Assembly (NCBI GenBank): GCA_020633075.1
Contig: JACKEI010000001.1
Coordinates: 1,736,001 to 1,800,000, forward strand
Direction: 5' to 3'
From: Sandaracinaceae bacterium
GTDB lineage: Bacteria > Myxococcota_A > Polyangia > Polyangiales > Houyiibacteriaceae
DNA: 64,000 nucleotides
In this document: positions 14,161 to 22,335 of the stretch, piece by piece
Layout: each line of letters begins with the position of its first letter
How positions within the stretch are numbered: position 1 is the stretch's first letter
Translations under genes and position numbers: made by a program
The notes under the pieces: model-generated
Seen by the model: only the letters and a program-made list of their open reading frames with translations
Database searches by the model: none
What the model was told of the DNA's origin: nothing

Positions 14161-17100
14161 ATGCGCGCCCCTCGCTTCTTGCTTCTCTGCTCACTCTTGC
14201 ACCTTGTTTCAGGCTGCGGCGGCGGCGCGCCTCCGGTCACCGTGGAGGACGCTGGCGTCCCGTCGGACAACATGTGTGAGCGCAACCTGGACTGCGACGA
14301 CGGGCTCTTCTGCAACGGCGCCGAGCGCTGCGCCCCCGCCAACAGCAGCGCCGATGAGCGGGGCTGTGTGGTCGCCGAGGCGCCGTGCTTGCAGGGTCAG
14401 ACCTGCATCGAAGCGTCGCTGAGCTGCCGGACGACCTGCTCGGAGACCGAAGATGCCGACGACGACGGGCACCGCGCCATGGTGTGCGGCGGTGACGACT
14501 GCGACGACAGCGACAGCGGGCGCTTTCCGGGGAACACCGAGGTCTGCGACGTCGACGACCGCGACGAGGACTGCGACCCGAGCACGTACGGCTTTCGCGA
14601 CCTGGATGGCGATGGCGTGGGCGACGCCGCCTGCTGCAACGCCGGCACGGACGGCGAACCGAACTGCGGGCGGGACTGCGACGACGCTGCGCCTGGCGTC
14701 AGCCCGACCGGCACCGAGGTGTGTGACGGCCTCGACAACGACTGCGACGGCACGCTGGACGAAGGGGTCTTCGCCACCTTCTACCGCGACGCGGACGGCG
14801 ACGGCTTCGGCGACCCCACGGTGCCGGTCGCGCACGCGTGCACGGAAGCGCACTCGGACGCGCTCAATGGCTTCGACTGTGACGACACGGACGACACGGT
14901 GCGCCCTGGTGCCGCCGAGCTCTGCGACGGCGTCGACAACAACTGCGATGGGCTCTTCGAGCGTGATCTCGACCATGACGGGCACCTGGACCCGAGCTCG
15001 GTGTGCGCCGGTGGCACGGCGCCGCTGGACGACTGCAACGACTTCCGCGCCGACACCTACGCGGGGGCGCCGGAGCTCTGCGACCGCGTGGACAACGACT
15101 GCGACGGTCGCATCGACGAACGGGTGGACGCCGACGCCACGTGCTCCACGAACCAGGTCGACGCGGGCTTCTGCATCAGCGGGAGCTGCGAGGTCGCCCT
15201 GTGCGAGGCCGGCGCCGGCGACTGCAACAACAACGCCCTGGACGGGTGTGAGACGGACCTCAGCAGCAACTCGCTGCACTGCGGGAGCTGCGGCACCGCG
15301 TGCCCGCTGGGGGAGACCTGCACGGCAGGGTTGTGCGCGGTCCCCACGGCCACGTCACTCTCGGTGGGCGAAGGTCACGCCTGTGTCGTGACCAGCAGCG
15401 GCGCGATCGGCTGCTGGGGCGAAAACAGCGACGGGCAGCTCGGCGCCGGCACGAGCGAGATGCGCGCGTATGCCTCCCACTCGAGTCGCTTCGGCGAGTC
15501 GTCGGCCGTGGCCGTCAGCGCCGCGACGACGTGCGCCGTGGCGACGGACGGTCGCGTCTTCTGCGACGGCTCCAGCCTCTATGGGGCGCGCGGCGTCTCG
15601 GTCGCGGCCAACTACGCCGTGGTCACCGAGGTGCTCGGGCTGACCCAGGCGCAGTCCATCCGGGGTGGCTCGCGCAGCTTCTGCGCAACCCGTGAGGATG
15701 GCGGGGTGTGGTGTTGGGGCTGGGGTCCGGCCCTGTTCGACTCCAGGGTGCCCGTACAGATCACCAGCGGGGCGAGCAGCCTGGACGTCGGATGGGACTC
15801 GCTCTGTGGGTACGGCGGCCCGGTGTCCGGGGTGTGGTGCCTGGGCTCGGACGTGTTCGGACAGCTCGGAAACAACGACCCTCTGCCTCTCTGCACGTGG
15901 AGAGAGCCGACCCTGCCCGTCTCGGGCGAGGACCCGTGCTCGAGCACGCCCCTCGCCGTGGACCCGAGCCACGCGCACCCCCTGGTTGCAGTCGGAGAGA
16001 GCTTCGCGTGCTCGACCGATGGGCAGAGCATCGCGTGCTGGGGAGACAACAGCGACGGTCAGGGGCTCGTGACGCCGCCCAGCGTCATCGAACAACCCCT
16101 GGCCCTGGGCCTCCAGCCGCCAGGCAGCCCCGCGCTGACCGCGCTCAGCGCCGGCCGCGACCACGTGTGTGCGCTGCGCGCGGACGGCAGCGTGGTGTGC
16201 TGGGGGGCCAACGACCAGGGACAGCTCGGCCGCGGAACCACGGGCTCCTACGGGGGCGTGGGCTCCGCAAACAGCCCCGCGCGCTTTGCGTCCATCGACG
16301 CAGGCGGCGACACCACCTGTGCCATCGACGAGGTGGGTCAGCCGTGGTGTTGGGGCCGCAACGCCCAGGGACAGCTGGGTGACCGGACCACGGACAGCCG
16401 TGACATCCCCACCGCCGTCACGGGCTTCGACACGGCGAGGGCTCCCGTGCGCGGGGCCCCCTGCGCGGTGCTGCGGAGCGGCGCTCTGCGCTGCTGGGGC
16501 GACGGCGATCCGACCGCCTCTCCAGTGACCGAGACCGACCAGAATCATCAGGTCACCTCTGGCGCTCGGCACACGTGCGCGCTGCGTGGCGACGGGGAGG
16601 TCTGGTGCTGGGGCTGGAACGAGTTCGGCCAGCTCGGCAACGAGAGCATCGCCAACGGCGTGTTTCCGGCCTCGCGCGTGACCTTGCCTCCGACGACCAG
16701 CCTCAGCGCGAACGCCAACACGACCTGCGCGGTGCTCACGTCCGGCGAGGTTCGCTGTTGGGGTCAAAACCGCAATGGCCAGCTGGGGCTCGACACGACC
16801 ATCACCGCAGGCGGCGTCCCCACGGGCATCGCGGGGCTCGACGACGCGCTCAGCGTCTCGGTGGGCGATACGCACGTGTGCGCGCTGCGGCGCACCGGGG
16901 GCGTGGTGTGTTGGGGCGCCGGTGGAGCCGGCCAGCTGGGCAACGGCCTCGGAGCCGACAGCCTCACGCCGGTCGCCGTGTCTTCGCTGAGCGACGTGGT
17001 GCAGGTCGAGGCTGGCCACGACGTTTCCTGTGCACGGCGCGTCGGGGGTAGCGTCTACTGTTGGGGTACGGGGACCAACGGGCAGCTCGGCGCGGGCGCC

Positions 17101-17490
17101 AACCGCACCTTCTCGCCGACGCCCATCCAGGTGCGAGACGTACGCAACGCGACCGCGCTGCACCTGGTGTCCCAGACGGCGTGCATCGTCGACGACCTGG
17201 CGGAGGTCTACTGCTGGGGTCACAACGTTGCGGGCCAGGCTGGCGCCGACGCGTTCACGACGGAGCGCCTCTTCTTGGCGGCGCGCGTACCGGGCGTGCT
17301 GGCCACACGCATCGGCGGGTCGCCGAGCACGACCTGCGCCGTTGGCCTGGACGACGCGGTGCGCTGCTGGGGGGACAGCTACGACGGGGACGCAGGGGTC
17401 GTCATCACGGTCTGCAACTCCACGTGCACGCCCGGTGGGGGGTGCTCCGCGACCTGCCCTGCGCCGCCCACGGTCGTGCGGGGACTCTGA
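14161..17490 (+). CDS. Large lipoprotein with MopE-type Cys motifs and RCC1 repeats
   Basis: A 1109-residue surface protein. A lipoprotein signal ends in LVSGC. Residues about 40-345 hold Cys/Asp-rich repeats of the MopE metal-binding type (EVCDGLDNDCDGTLDEG, ELCDGVDNNCDG, ELCDRVDNDCDG), each with DxDxDG-like calcium-site segments. From about 355 to the end come RCC1-type repeats marked by VxCWGxNxxGQLG and HTCALRxDGxVWCWG, likely forming one or two beta-propellers. Such MopE-RCC1 fusions are typical of Myxococcota and are presumed to be displayed on the outer membrane; ligands are unknown. A spaced promoter ends just before the ATG. Base composition and codon use match the neighbours. Confidence 0.93.
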   Translation: MRAPRFLLLCSLLHLVSGCGGGAPPVTVEDAGVPSDNMCERNLDCDDGLFCNGAERCAPANSSADERGCVVAEAPCLQGQTCIEASLSCRTTCSETEDADDDGHRAMVCGGDDCDDSDSGRFPGNTEVCDVDDRDEDCDPSTYGFRDLDGDGVGDAACCNAGTDGEPNCGRDCDDAAPGVSPTGTEVCDGLDNDCDGTLDEGVFATFYRDADGDGFGDPTVPVAHACTEAHSDALNGFDCDDTDDTVRPGAAELCDGVDNNCDGLFERDLDHDGHLDPSSVCAGGTAPLDDCNDFRADTYAGAPELCDRVDNDCDGRIDERVDADATCSTNQVDAGFCISGSCEVALCEAGAGDCNNNALDGCETDLSSNSLHCGSCGTACPLGETCTAGLCAVPTATSLSVGEGHACVVTSSGAIGCWGENSDGQLGAGTSEMRAYASHSSRFGESSAVAVSAATTCAVATDGRVFCDGSSLYGARGVSVAANYAVVTEVLGLTQAQSIRGGSRSFCATREDGGVWCWGWGPALFDSRVPVQITSGASSLDVGWDSLCGYGGPVSGVWCLGSDVFGQLGNNDPLPLCTWREPTLPVSGEDPCSSTPLAVDPSHAHPLVAVGESFACSTDGQSIACWGDNSDGQGLVTPPSVIEQPLALGLQPPGSPALTALSAGRDHVCALRADGSVVCWGANDQGQLGRGTTGSYGGVGSANSPARFASIDAGGDTTCAIDEVGQPWCWGRNAQGQLGDRTTDSRDIPTAVTGFDTARAPVRGAPCAVLRSGALRCWGDGDPTASPVTETDQNHQVTSGARHTCALRGDGEVWCWGWNEFGQLGNESIANGVFPASRVTLPPTTSLSANANTTCAVLTSGEVRCWGQNRNGQLGLDTTITAGGVPTGIAGLDDALSVSVGDTHVCALRRTGGVVCWGAGGAGQLGNGLGADSLTPVAVSSLSDVVQVEAGHDVSCARRVGGSVYCWGTGTNGQLGAGANRTFSPTPIQVRDVRNATALHLVSQTACIVDDLAEVYCWGHNVAGQAGADAFTTERLFLAARVPGVLATRIGGSPSTTCAVGLDDAVRCWGDSYDGDAGVVITVCNSTCTPGGGCSATCPAPPTVVRGL

Positions 17491-17592
17491 GGTCCATCGG
17501 TGTTTCCCAGGTATGAAGCTGAGGAACCGCCCGGTGGACGGACAACGCGCATCGGCGTAGTACGGACCGTGCCTTCGCTCACGAGGATCAAC

Positions 17593-17979
17593 ATGCAGAA
17601 CACGAAGCCGTCACGACGGAGCGCAGCCGCCTCGGCGCTCTTATTTGCCTTACTGACGCTGGCCTGTAGCGACCAGCCGGCCACGTCCGCCGCGGACACG
17701 GGCACCGAAGCCGTCCAGTGGGTGGAGTCGGGGGCCACCCTGCTCGACGTCCGTACCCCTGCAGAGTTCGCGAGCGGGCATGTGCGCGGAGCCATCAACA
17801 TCCCCGTCCAGGAGCTATCGCAACGCATCGACGAGGTCCCCGCGGGTCGCGTCGTGGTCTACTGCCAGTCGGGGGGACGCAGCGCGAGCGCCACGCGGAC
17901 GCTGCGCGCCACGCAGCGAGAGGTACTCGACCTGGGCGGCATCGCGAACTGGCCACGCCGCGAAGACGTCGCTCCCTGA
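17593..17979 (+). CDS. Rhodanese-domain lipoprotein
   Basis: A 128-residue protein: a lipoprotein signal (ALLFALLTLAC, Cys25) followed by a single rhodanese domain. Typical signatures are LLDVRTPAEFASGHVRGAINIP and the active-site loop YCQSGGRS with the sulfur-carrying Cys91. Rhodaneses transfer sulfane sulfur, or serve as phosphatase-like or binding modules; a periplasmic membrane-anchored copy suggests a role with extracytoplasmic thiols or thiosulfate. The ATG at 17593 has GAGG 6-9 nt upstream and starts a proper signal sequence; an upstream in-frame start at 17500 adds nothing signal-like. It is convergent with the unknown gene at 18041-18481. Confidence 0.92.
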   Translation: MQNTKPSRRSAAASALLFALLTLACSDQPATSAADTGTEAVQWVESGATLLDVRTPAEFASGHVRGAINIPVQELSQRIDEVPAGRVVVYCQSGGRSASATRTLRATQREVLDLGGIANWPRREDVAP

Positions 17980-18040
17980 CCCAGCGCCCACGGGCGCTCT
18001 GCTCGGGCGCGCACACCCCGGACCCCTCGTGGGTGTCACG

Positions 18041-18481
18041 CTACCACGACAGGGCCGAGAAGCCGGGAACGGCCCGCTCGAGACTGGTCAGCACGCTCGA
18101 CGGGTCCACTGCGGCGTTGCGCGTCGCGAGCCAGTCCAGGGCCTCCGTCGGAGTCGCGCAGACCCTCTCTTCAAAGGGTGGGCGCACGATCCAGTTGATC
18201 GCGGTGAGCAGCCCGCGCCCCAGGGTCGAGTTGATGACCAGCGCGTGCCCAGCAACCAAGTCGAGCTTGGGTGACGACTGCAGGGCCTCCACGATCCGGC
18301 GCCGCTGGACAGCCGTTGGCATACCCACGTCGTGCGTGATGTCCAGCACCACGCGCCCCGGCTCGATGCGCTCCGACATCCGACGAAGATGCGCAACGAA
18401 CTGCTCCATGGTCACGTCGTCCAGCGTCCCGTGGATGAACGCCCACTCGCACACTCCAGCCGTGCCGGTCACAAGCTTCAT
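18041..18481 (-). CDS. Unknown protein, STAS/SpoIIAA-like candidate; paralogue of the 50.1-kb gene
   Basis: A 146-residue soluble protein without recognised family. The middle reads RVVLDITHDVGMPTAVQRRRI and the second half GHALVINSTLGRGLLTAINW followed by IVRPPFEERVCATPTEALDWL. The same order of elements (GMP, an Arg-rich helix, ALxxxS, R-helix, AIxW, PP, ALxxL) occurs in the protein at 50119-50610, so they are homologues. The alternation of beta strand and amphipathic helix, ending in a Trp-Leu helix, resembles STAS-like folds, but this is only a guess. The ATG at 18481 (MKLVTG) is chosen; it has a TATCCT -10-like element 8 nt before it. No catalytic motif is apparent. Confidence 0.75.
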   Translation of the reverse strand: MKLVTGTAGVCEWAFIHGTLDDVTMEQFVAHLRRMSERIEPGRVVLDITHDVGMPTAVQRRRIVEALQSSPKLDLVAGHALVINSTLGRGLLTAINWIVRPPFEERVCATPTEALDWLATRNAAVDPSSVLTSLERAVPGFSALSW

Positions 18482-18489
18482 GGCGGCGG

Positions 18490-18495
18490 AGGATA
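18490..18495 (-). promoter_or_regulatory. Putative -10 element TATCCT (leaderless start)
   Basis: Minus-strand GGTATCCT ends 8 nt before the ATG at 18481. It supports that start over the longer open frame reaching 18544. Confidence 0.38.
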
Positions 18496-18617
18496 CCCGC
18501 TTGCGCCGCGCCTCGCCCCCTTGTGTTGGTTCCCGAGCGCGCATTCGCGCGGGGGTCGCGGCCCGCTCGGTCGCGTCACGGGAGCGCGCTCGCTGCCCCC
18601 ACGTTGGCGCGCGCTGC

Positions 18618-18623
18618 TATCAT
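18618..18623 (+). promoter_or_regulatory. Putative -10 element TATCAT (leaderless start)
   Basis: TGCTATCAT ends 6 nt before the ATG at 18630, with only a C-run between them and no ribosome-binding sequence. A leaderless transcript would explain this. Confidence 0.45.
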
Positions 18624-18629
18624 CCCCCC

Positions 18630-19067
18630 ATGCAAACACGGTTCATGAGCCTGATGATGGCGTTGGCGCTGGTGTCGGGATGCGGGGGCGGCTCGACCGA
18701 GCCCACCACGACGGAGCACACGGAGACCGCAGAGGCCACCGAGCCCGAGGTCGACTCCGCGGACGACGTGCCGGCCGAGAGCGCACGCGCTGTCCCTGGC
18801 GGCTGGGGCGAAGGCGACGTGAACGCCGACGGCCCCCGGGCGGCTGCGGCGTTCGCCGTGCAGGAGCAGTCGCGCGTGAGCGGCGACACGATCGAGCTCG
18901 TCAGCATCGCGTGGGTGTCGCAGCAGGTCGTGTCGGGCATGAACTACCGGCTTGGCCTGAACGTCACGCGCAACGGGACCGCCGCGCAGGCGACCGCAGA
19001 GGTCTACTCCCAGCCCTGGACTTCCACGACGCAGCTAACGGGCTGGACCTACGGCGCGACGCGCTAG
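18630..19067 (+). CDS. Cystatin-like lipoprotein (putative cysteine-protease inhibitor)
   Basis: A 145-residue lipoprotein (lipobox LVSGC, Cys18) with a Thr/Glu-rich linker and a C-terminal cystatin domain. All three inhibitory elements of cystatins are visible in order: the Gly pair in VPGGWGEGDVNADGP (residues 57-58), the QxVxG loop in SQQVVSGMNYRL (Q99-G103), and the Pro-Trp hairpin in EVYSQPW (129-130). The helix AAAAFAVQEQ sits between the first two, as in plant and animal cystatins. By family, it should insert these loops into the active-site cleft of papain-like proteases. Lipid anchoring would place it in the envelope. Target proteases are unknown and no cysteine protease lies nearby. 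Confidence 0.9.
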   Translation: MQTRFMSLMMALALVSGCGGGSTEPTTTEHTETAEATEPEVDSADDVPAESARAVPGGWGEGDVNADGPRAAAAFAVQEQSRVSGDTIELVSIAWVSQQVVSGMNYRLGLNVTRNGTAAQATAEVYSQPWTSTTQLTGWTYGATR

Positions 19068-19115
19068 AGCACAGTTCAGGATCGCCGGAAGGGCCTGGCG
19101 CCGCTCGTGACCGGC

Positions 19116-19260
19116 TCACGACAGGATACCGAGTCGTACGGCTAGCAACGTCGCTTCGCTCTTGGTGGAGACACCCAGCTTTGCGTAGGTGCGCCGCACG
19201 TAGATGCGCACCGTCCCGAGCGAGAGACCCAGCAACGCCGCGACCTGGCCCGCACACCAT
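19116..19260 (-). pseudogene. Truncated LuxR-type HTH remnant
   Basis: Ending at a TGA (19116-19118), the minus strand encodes most of a LuxR-family DNA-binding helix-turn-helix: QVAALLGLSLGTVRIYVRR followed by TYAKLGVSTKSEATLLAV. The preceding part of the HTH and any receiver or sensor domain are missing: upstream, the frame runs antisense to the next gene, has no ATG, and reaches a stop near 19412. It therefore looks like the 3' fragment of a regulator whose 5' part was lost, perhaps when the plus-strand gene at 19259 came to lie beside it. Confidence 0.65.
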
Positions 19261-19633
19261 GACGCACTCCGCAGACGCCGAATCAGAACGCCTCTTCCGC
19301 GCCGCGCGCTACGCGCAGTTCCCCGACGTGCGCCGAGCAGCCGCCGCGGCGCGCTTCGGGGTGTCGCTGGGTGCTCTTCGCCGGGCCATCCGCGAGCTGG
19401 GCCTCACGTGTCGGCCGCGCCTGGGCGACTACGTCCTGCACACGCTCACGCGTGGCGGAACCGTCACGGCAGGACCCCTGCCAGAGCTCGACTCCGTGGC
19501 GCGCTACCTCGACTACGTGAACAAGGACGGCAGCCGGCCAGAGGACGTCGCGCGCCTGCTGGAGGAGCTGACACGGGAGGGGATGATCGAGCTCGAGGGC
19601 GACCGCTGGCGCCTCCTCGGAGAGTTCCCCTGA
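19259..19633 (+). CDS. Small helix-turn-helix-like protein, unknown
   Basis: A 124-residue soluble protein. Residues about 20-50 (VRRAAAAARFGVSLGALRRAI) look like a short helix-turn-helix, followed by a beta-rich segment and a second helical part (DVARLLEELTREGMIELEGDRW) typical of a winged helix. It could be a small DNA-binding protein but no family was recognised. The first codon lies inside the region of the broken LuxR fragment on the other strand, with no promoter-like hexamer or good ribosome site before it, so its start and expression are less certain than those of its neighbours. Confidence 0.6.
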   Translation: MTHSADAESERLFRAARYAQFPDVRRAAAAARFGVSLGALRRAIRELGLTCRPRLGDYVLHTLTRGGTVTAGPLPELDSVARYLDYVNKDGSRPEDVARLLEELTREGMIELEGDRWRLLGEFP

Positions 19634-19715
19634 GAGCCGGTCGGGTTCCCAGACGCCACGCGCTCGCGCCCGGTCGCGTGCGCGTGCCCGCTGAATGAAC
19701 GACCCGCGCGGCGCT

Positions 19716-20810
19716 CTAGCGGGGCAGCGCCGGGGTGTTGCCGGGAACGCCCAGGAAGTACGCCATGGCGCTCTTGCCGAGCGCGGTGGTGCCCGCCCCA
19801 GCGATGCTGGCGGAGACGATGCTCCCAGCGCCGGGGACGAGCTTGACCAGCTGCTGGGCGCTCCAGCGCAGCCCGAAGCCCGCGCCGCCCACCAGCCCCA
19901 GGCCGGCGATCCACTCTCCGGCCGTGCGCAGGTCCCACGGGCGGCCCGAGATGTAGGCGACCGCGGTGACCATCATGGCCTGAAGCGGCGCGATGAGCGC
20001 CATGTCGGACAGCGGGATGGGGGTCACGGCGACGGTGACCGCCAGGGTGCCACTGGCCTGCACCACACGCTGCGCCACCCGCTCACGCCCCTCACGTGCG
20101 AAGGGCAGCGCGCGCGCACACTCGATCATCGCCTCGTCGGGCATGGCGGCCAGGATGGCCTCCGAGAGCTCGCGCGCCCCGTAAGGAGGCTCTTCCGGGT
20201 CCGCCGACTCAGACGAGAGCGCGAACACGTCCGCGGCGATGACCCCCGCTTCGGCCAGCTGTCGCTCGAGACGCTGCCGCAAGAGGTCGATGGTGATGCG
20301 CTGTGAGTCATCGAAGGGGCGCCCGCGCGTACCCACCAGGTCCGCCCGGCTCAGCGCCGCCAGCAGCTTGGGCCTCTCCTTCGGGGTGAGGGTCTCGATG
20401 GCCCGCCGCACGCCGTCCAGGATGTCTCCGAGCCCCGCCTCCACGTGCGTGGGGCCAGCGAGGAAGAGCAGCACGTCCACCGCGCGCTCGTCGAAGGCGC
20501 GCCGGAGCGCGGCAGGCGTGCCCGCGTCCAGCGGGTCCAGCTCCAGCCAGTCCACCTTCGCTCCCGCAGCGTCCACGCCAATCCACGCGCCGTGGCTGAG
20601 GGGCGCGTCCAGAGGCAGGGCCGGCCGGTCCAGCAGCGTGTTCAGGGCGTGCGTCTTGCCCGCCCCGCGCGGCGCGAGCACCACGATGCGCGGCACACGC
20701 CGCAGATAGACCACCCGCCGGAGCGCGCCTGCGTCGCGCTTGAGCCCCCCGAGGAAGGGCACGCGCTCGAGCACAGCGAGGACGTCGTCGAGCGAAGAGG
20801 TGCTTCCCAT
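19716..20810 (-). CDS. DUF697 (YcjF-like) GTPase-type membrane protein
   Basis: A 364-residue protein with an N-terminal P-loop domain and a C-terminal DUF697 domain. The Walker A is APRGAGKTHAL in IVVLAPRGAGKT, with Ala in place of the first Gly of GxxxxGK[ST]. A switch-like DPLD and ALSRADLVG (in the place of the G4 NKxD) follow, then FALSS (G5-like). The C-terminal half has Gly-rich hydrophobic stretches (TPIPLSDMALIAPLQAMMV, GLGLVGGAGFGL) typical of DUF697, which associates with membranes. The G4 motif reads SRAD, so nucleotide specificity is uncertain. The ATG at 20810 (MGSTSSLDD) is chosen; two ATGs 9-12 bases upstream are alternatives. It is divergent from the small membrane protein at 20902. 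Confidence 0.82.
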   Translation of the reverse strand: MGSTSSLDDVLAVLERVPFLGGLKRDAGALRRVVYLRRVPRIVVLAPRGAGKTHALNTLLDRPALPLDAPLSHGAWIGVDAAGAKVDWLELDPLDAGTPAALRRAFDERAVDVLLFLAGPTHVEAGLGDILDGVRRAIETLTPKERPKLLAALSRADLVGTRGRPFDDSQRITIDLLRQRLERQLAEAGVIAADVFALSSESADPEEPPYGARELSEAILAAMPDEAMIECARALPFAREGRERVAQRVVQASGTLAVTVAVTPIPLSDMALIAPLQAMMVTAVAYISGRPWDLRTAGEWIAGLGLVGGAGFGLRWSAQQLVKLVPGAGSIVSASIAGAGTTALGKSAMAYFLGVPGNTPALPR

Positions 20811-20901
20811 GCTCAGCATCATCCCGGTCGAGGGCCAGAACGCAAGCGCGATGCCACTCTGAAAGCGGGGCCCGCGCCGATATGTGCTATCCCGAAACAA
20901 C

Positions 20902-21117
20902 ATGGCAAAAGGTAAGCAGAACAAGCAGCCCTCGACCTCCTCCGCCCCCGCCGCTGCGGGCGCCGCAGAGGACGCCACGGGGCCAGAGGCCACAGCCGCC
21001 CCTGGCGGAAGTCCCTACGACCGCGAGCCCGAGGCAGGTGGCGGTGCGCTCGTGTTCCTGGGCATCATCGGCGTGCTCCTGGCCGGTGCGGTGTTGGTGG
21101 GGCTGCTGCAAGGGTAG
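20902..21117 (+). CDS. Small single-pass membrane protein
   Basis: A 71-residue protein: a basic MAKGKQNKQ start, an Ala/Pro/Glu-rich disordered middle, and one C-terminal transmembrane segment (ALVFLGIIGVLLAGAVLVGLL). It has the layout of a tail-anchored protein with its N-terminus in the cytoplasm. No family was recognised. A GTG gene starts 6 bp after its stop, so the two are probably cotranscribed. An upstream in-frame ATG at 20884 is possible but lies in the promoter region shared with the divergent GTPase. Confidence 0.7.
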   Translation: MAKGKQNKQPSTSSAPAAAGAAEDATGPEATAAPGGSPYDREPEAGGGALVFLGIIGVLLAGAVLVGLLQG

Positions 21118-21123
21118 TGGCGC

Positions 21124-22323
21124 GTGGCGAGCTGGCTCGATGAGCTCGAAGAGCGAGCGGGTCCTCTCCACGCGGCGGCGCGTGCGTTCTGCGCCGCGTA
21201 CGGGATCGACTGGGCCGCAGACGGCGTCGCTGCGGCAGAAGCGTTGGGGCGGGCCGTGGACGCGTTCTGCCACCAGCAGGAAGACGAGGATCCGCACCAG
21301 GAGGACCGCTTCCTGGAGGGAGCGGGCGCCTACCTCGGGCTGTTGGTGCTGCATGCCCACGGGGGCCCTGGACATGTCAGCCACGCGGGGCGGCACCGCG
21401 TCCTGCTCGGAGCGCACGGCACCTTCGACCCCTTCGCGGCCATCGACGCCGCGCTCGACGCGGAGGAGCCGCTGCTCTCGCTCGCGGACAGCCTGACGCT
21501 CGCGGAATCCGAGGCTGCGGACAGCGGCCCCATCTCGAGCGTGGTGGCTGCGCTCGCCGCCGCGCTGCTCCGGGCCCGGCCCGACGAGCGCGTAGCGCGA
21601 CGCTTCGAGCTGGAGATCGAGCTGCTCGACGGAACGCAGATCGACCTCCGTCGCGTCGCCGCGAGCTCGAGCTGGCCGCGCTCACCGAGCGACACGCTGC
21701 GCCTGGCGCGCGACATGGAGCGCCTAGTGGACATGCTCCCGCAGCGACGTGGCCACGCACCGCTGGAGGCCCCGTCCATGACCCCCGAGCAGGCGCGCGA
21801 GTGCCTGACTCGCGTGCTGCCGCGGCCAGTGCCCGTGACCTTCGCGCGCGAGCTGCCCGAGGGCGTTGCCCTGGCGACGGAGCGACTCGGGGACGACGTC
21901 CTGCTCGCCTTCGTGGAGCAGCACGCGGGCCGCGCGCGCTTCCTCCGCATGGACGAGCTCGGCCACCTCGGAGGGTTGGCCGTGGTGCGCGCGGCGGCGC
22001 TCCGCAACCTGCGCGCGCGCTCCGAGCGCATGCGCTTCGAGCCCCTGCAGGTGGGGAGCTGCACCTGGCTCGCCGGCAAGTCGGGCGACGGCCTGGACGC
22101 CGCTCGGGTGGTCCTCTCGGAGGCCCACGCCCGCGCCCGCGCGCTGCTCCCCAGCGCCTCCGTGGCCGTCATCCCCCACCGCGACACCATCCTCTTCGGC
22201 CCCGCCGAGGACGCCGAGGCCCTCACGACCTACGCTCGTGACCTCATGGCTCGGGCACCTCACCCCATCAGCGCGACGCCGTTGCGGCTGCCCGCAGCGG
22301 ACGCCGCAAGCACCCTGGACTAG
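21124..22323 (+). CDS. DUF1444 (YtpQ)-like protein, unknown function
   Basis: A 399-residue soluble protein starting at a GTG 6 bp after the small membrane protein. The C-terminal 190 residues resemble the DUF1444/YtpQ family: VTFARELPEGVALATERL, then LRMDELGHLGG, a helix rich in Ala and Arg (AAALRNLRARSE), and the closing VAVIPHRDTILFGP. The N-terminal half (ELEIELLDGTQIDLRRV) is also mixed alpha/beta but not assigned. The biochemical role of DUF1444 is unknown. The similarity was judged by eye from motif order and should be treated as tentative. It converges on the kinase gene at 22336 with 12 bp between stops. Confidence 0.75.
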   Translation: MASWLDELEERAGPLHAAARAFCAAYGIDWAADGVAAAEALGRAVDAFCHQQEDEDPHQEDRFLEGAGAYLGLLVLHAHGGPGHVSHAGRHRVLLGAHGTFDPFAAIDAALDAEEPLLSLADSLTLAESEAADSGPISSVVAALAAALLRARPDERVARRFELEIELLDGTQIDLRRVAASSSWPRSPSDTLRLARDMERLVDMLPQRRGHAPLEAPSMTPEQARECLTRVLPRPVPVTFARELPEGVALATERLGDDVLLAFVEQHAGRARFLRMDELGHLGGLAVVRAAALRNLRARSERMRFEPLQVGSCTWLAGKSGDGLDAARVVLSEAHARARALLPSASVAVIPHRDTILFGPAEDAEALTTYARDLMARAPHPISATPLRLPAADAASTLD

Positions 22324-22335
22324 ACCCGCGGCGCC

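Noticed and set aside
15355..17223. A 622-codon minus-strand frame inside the RCC1 gene
   Set aside because: Antisense shadow of the Cys/RCC1 repeats.
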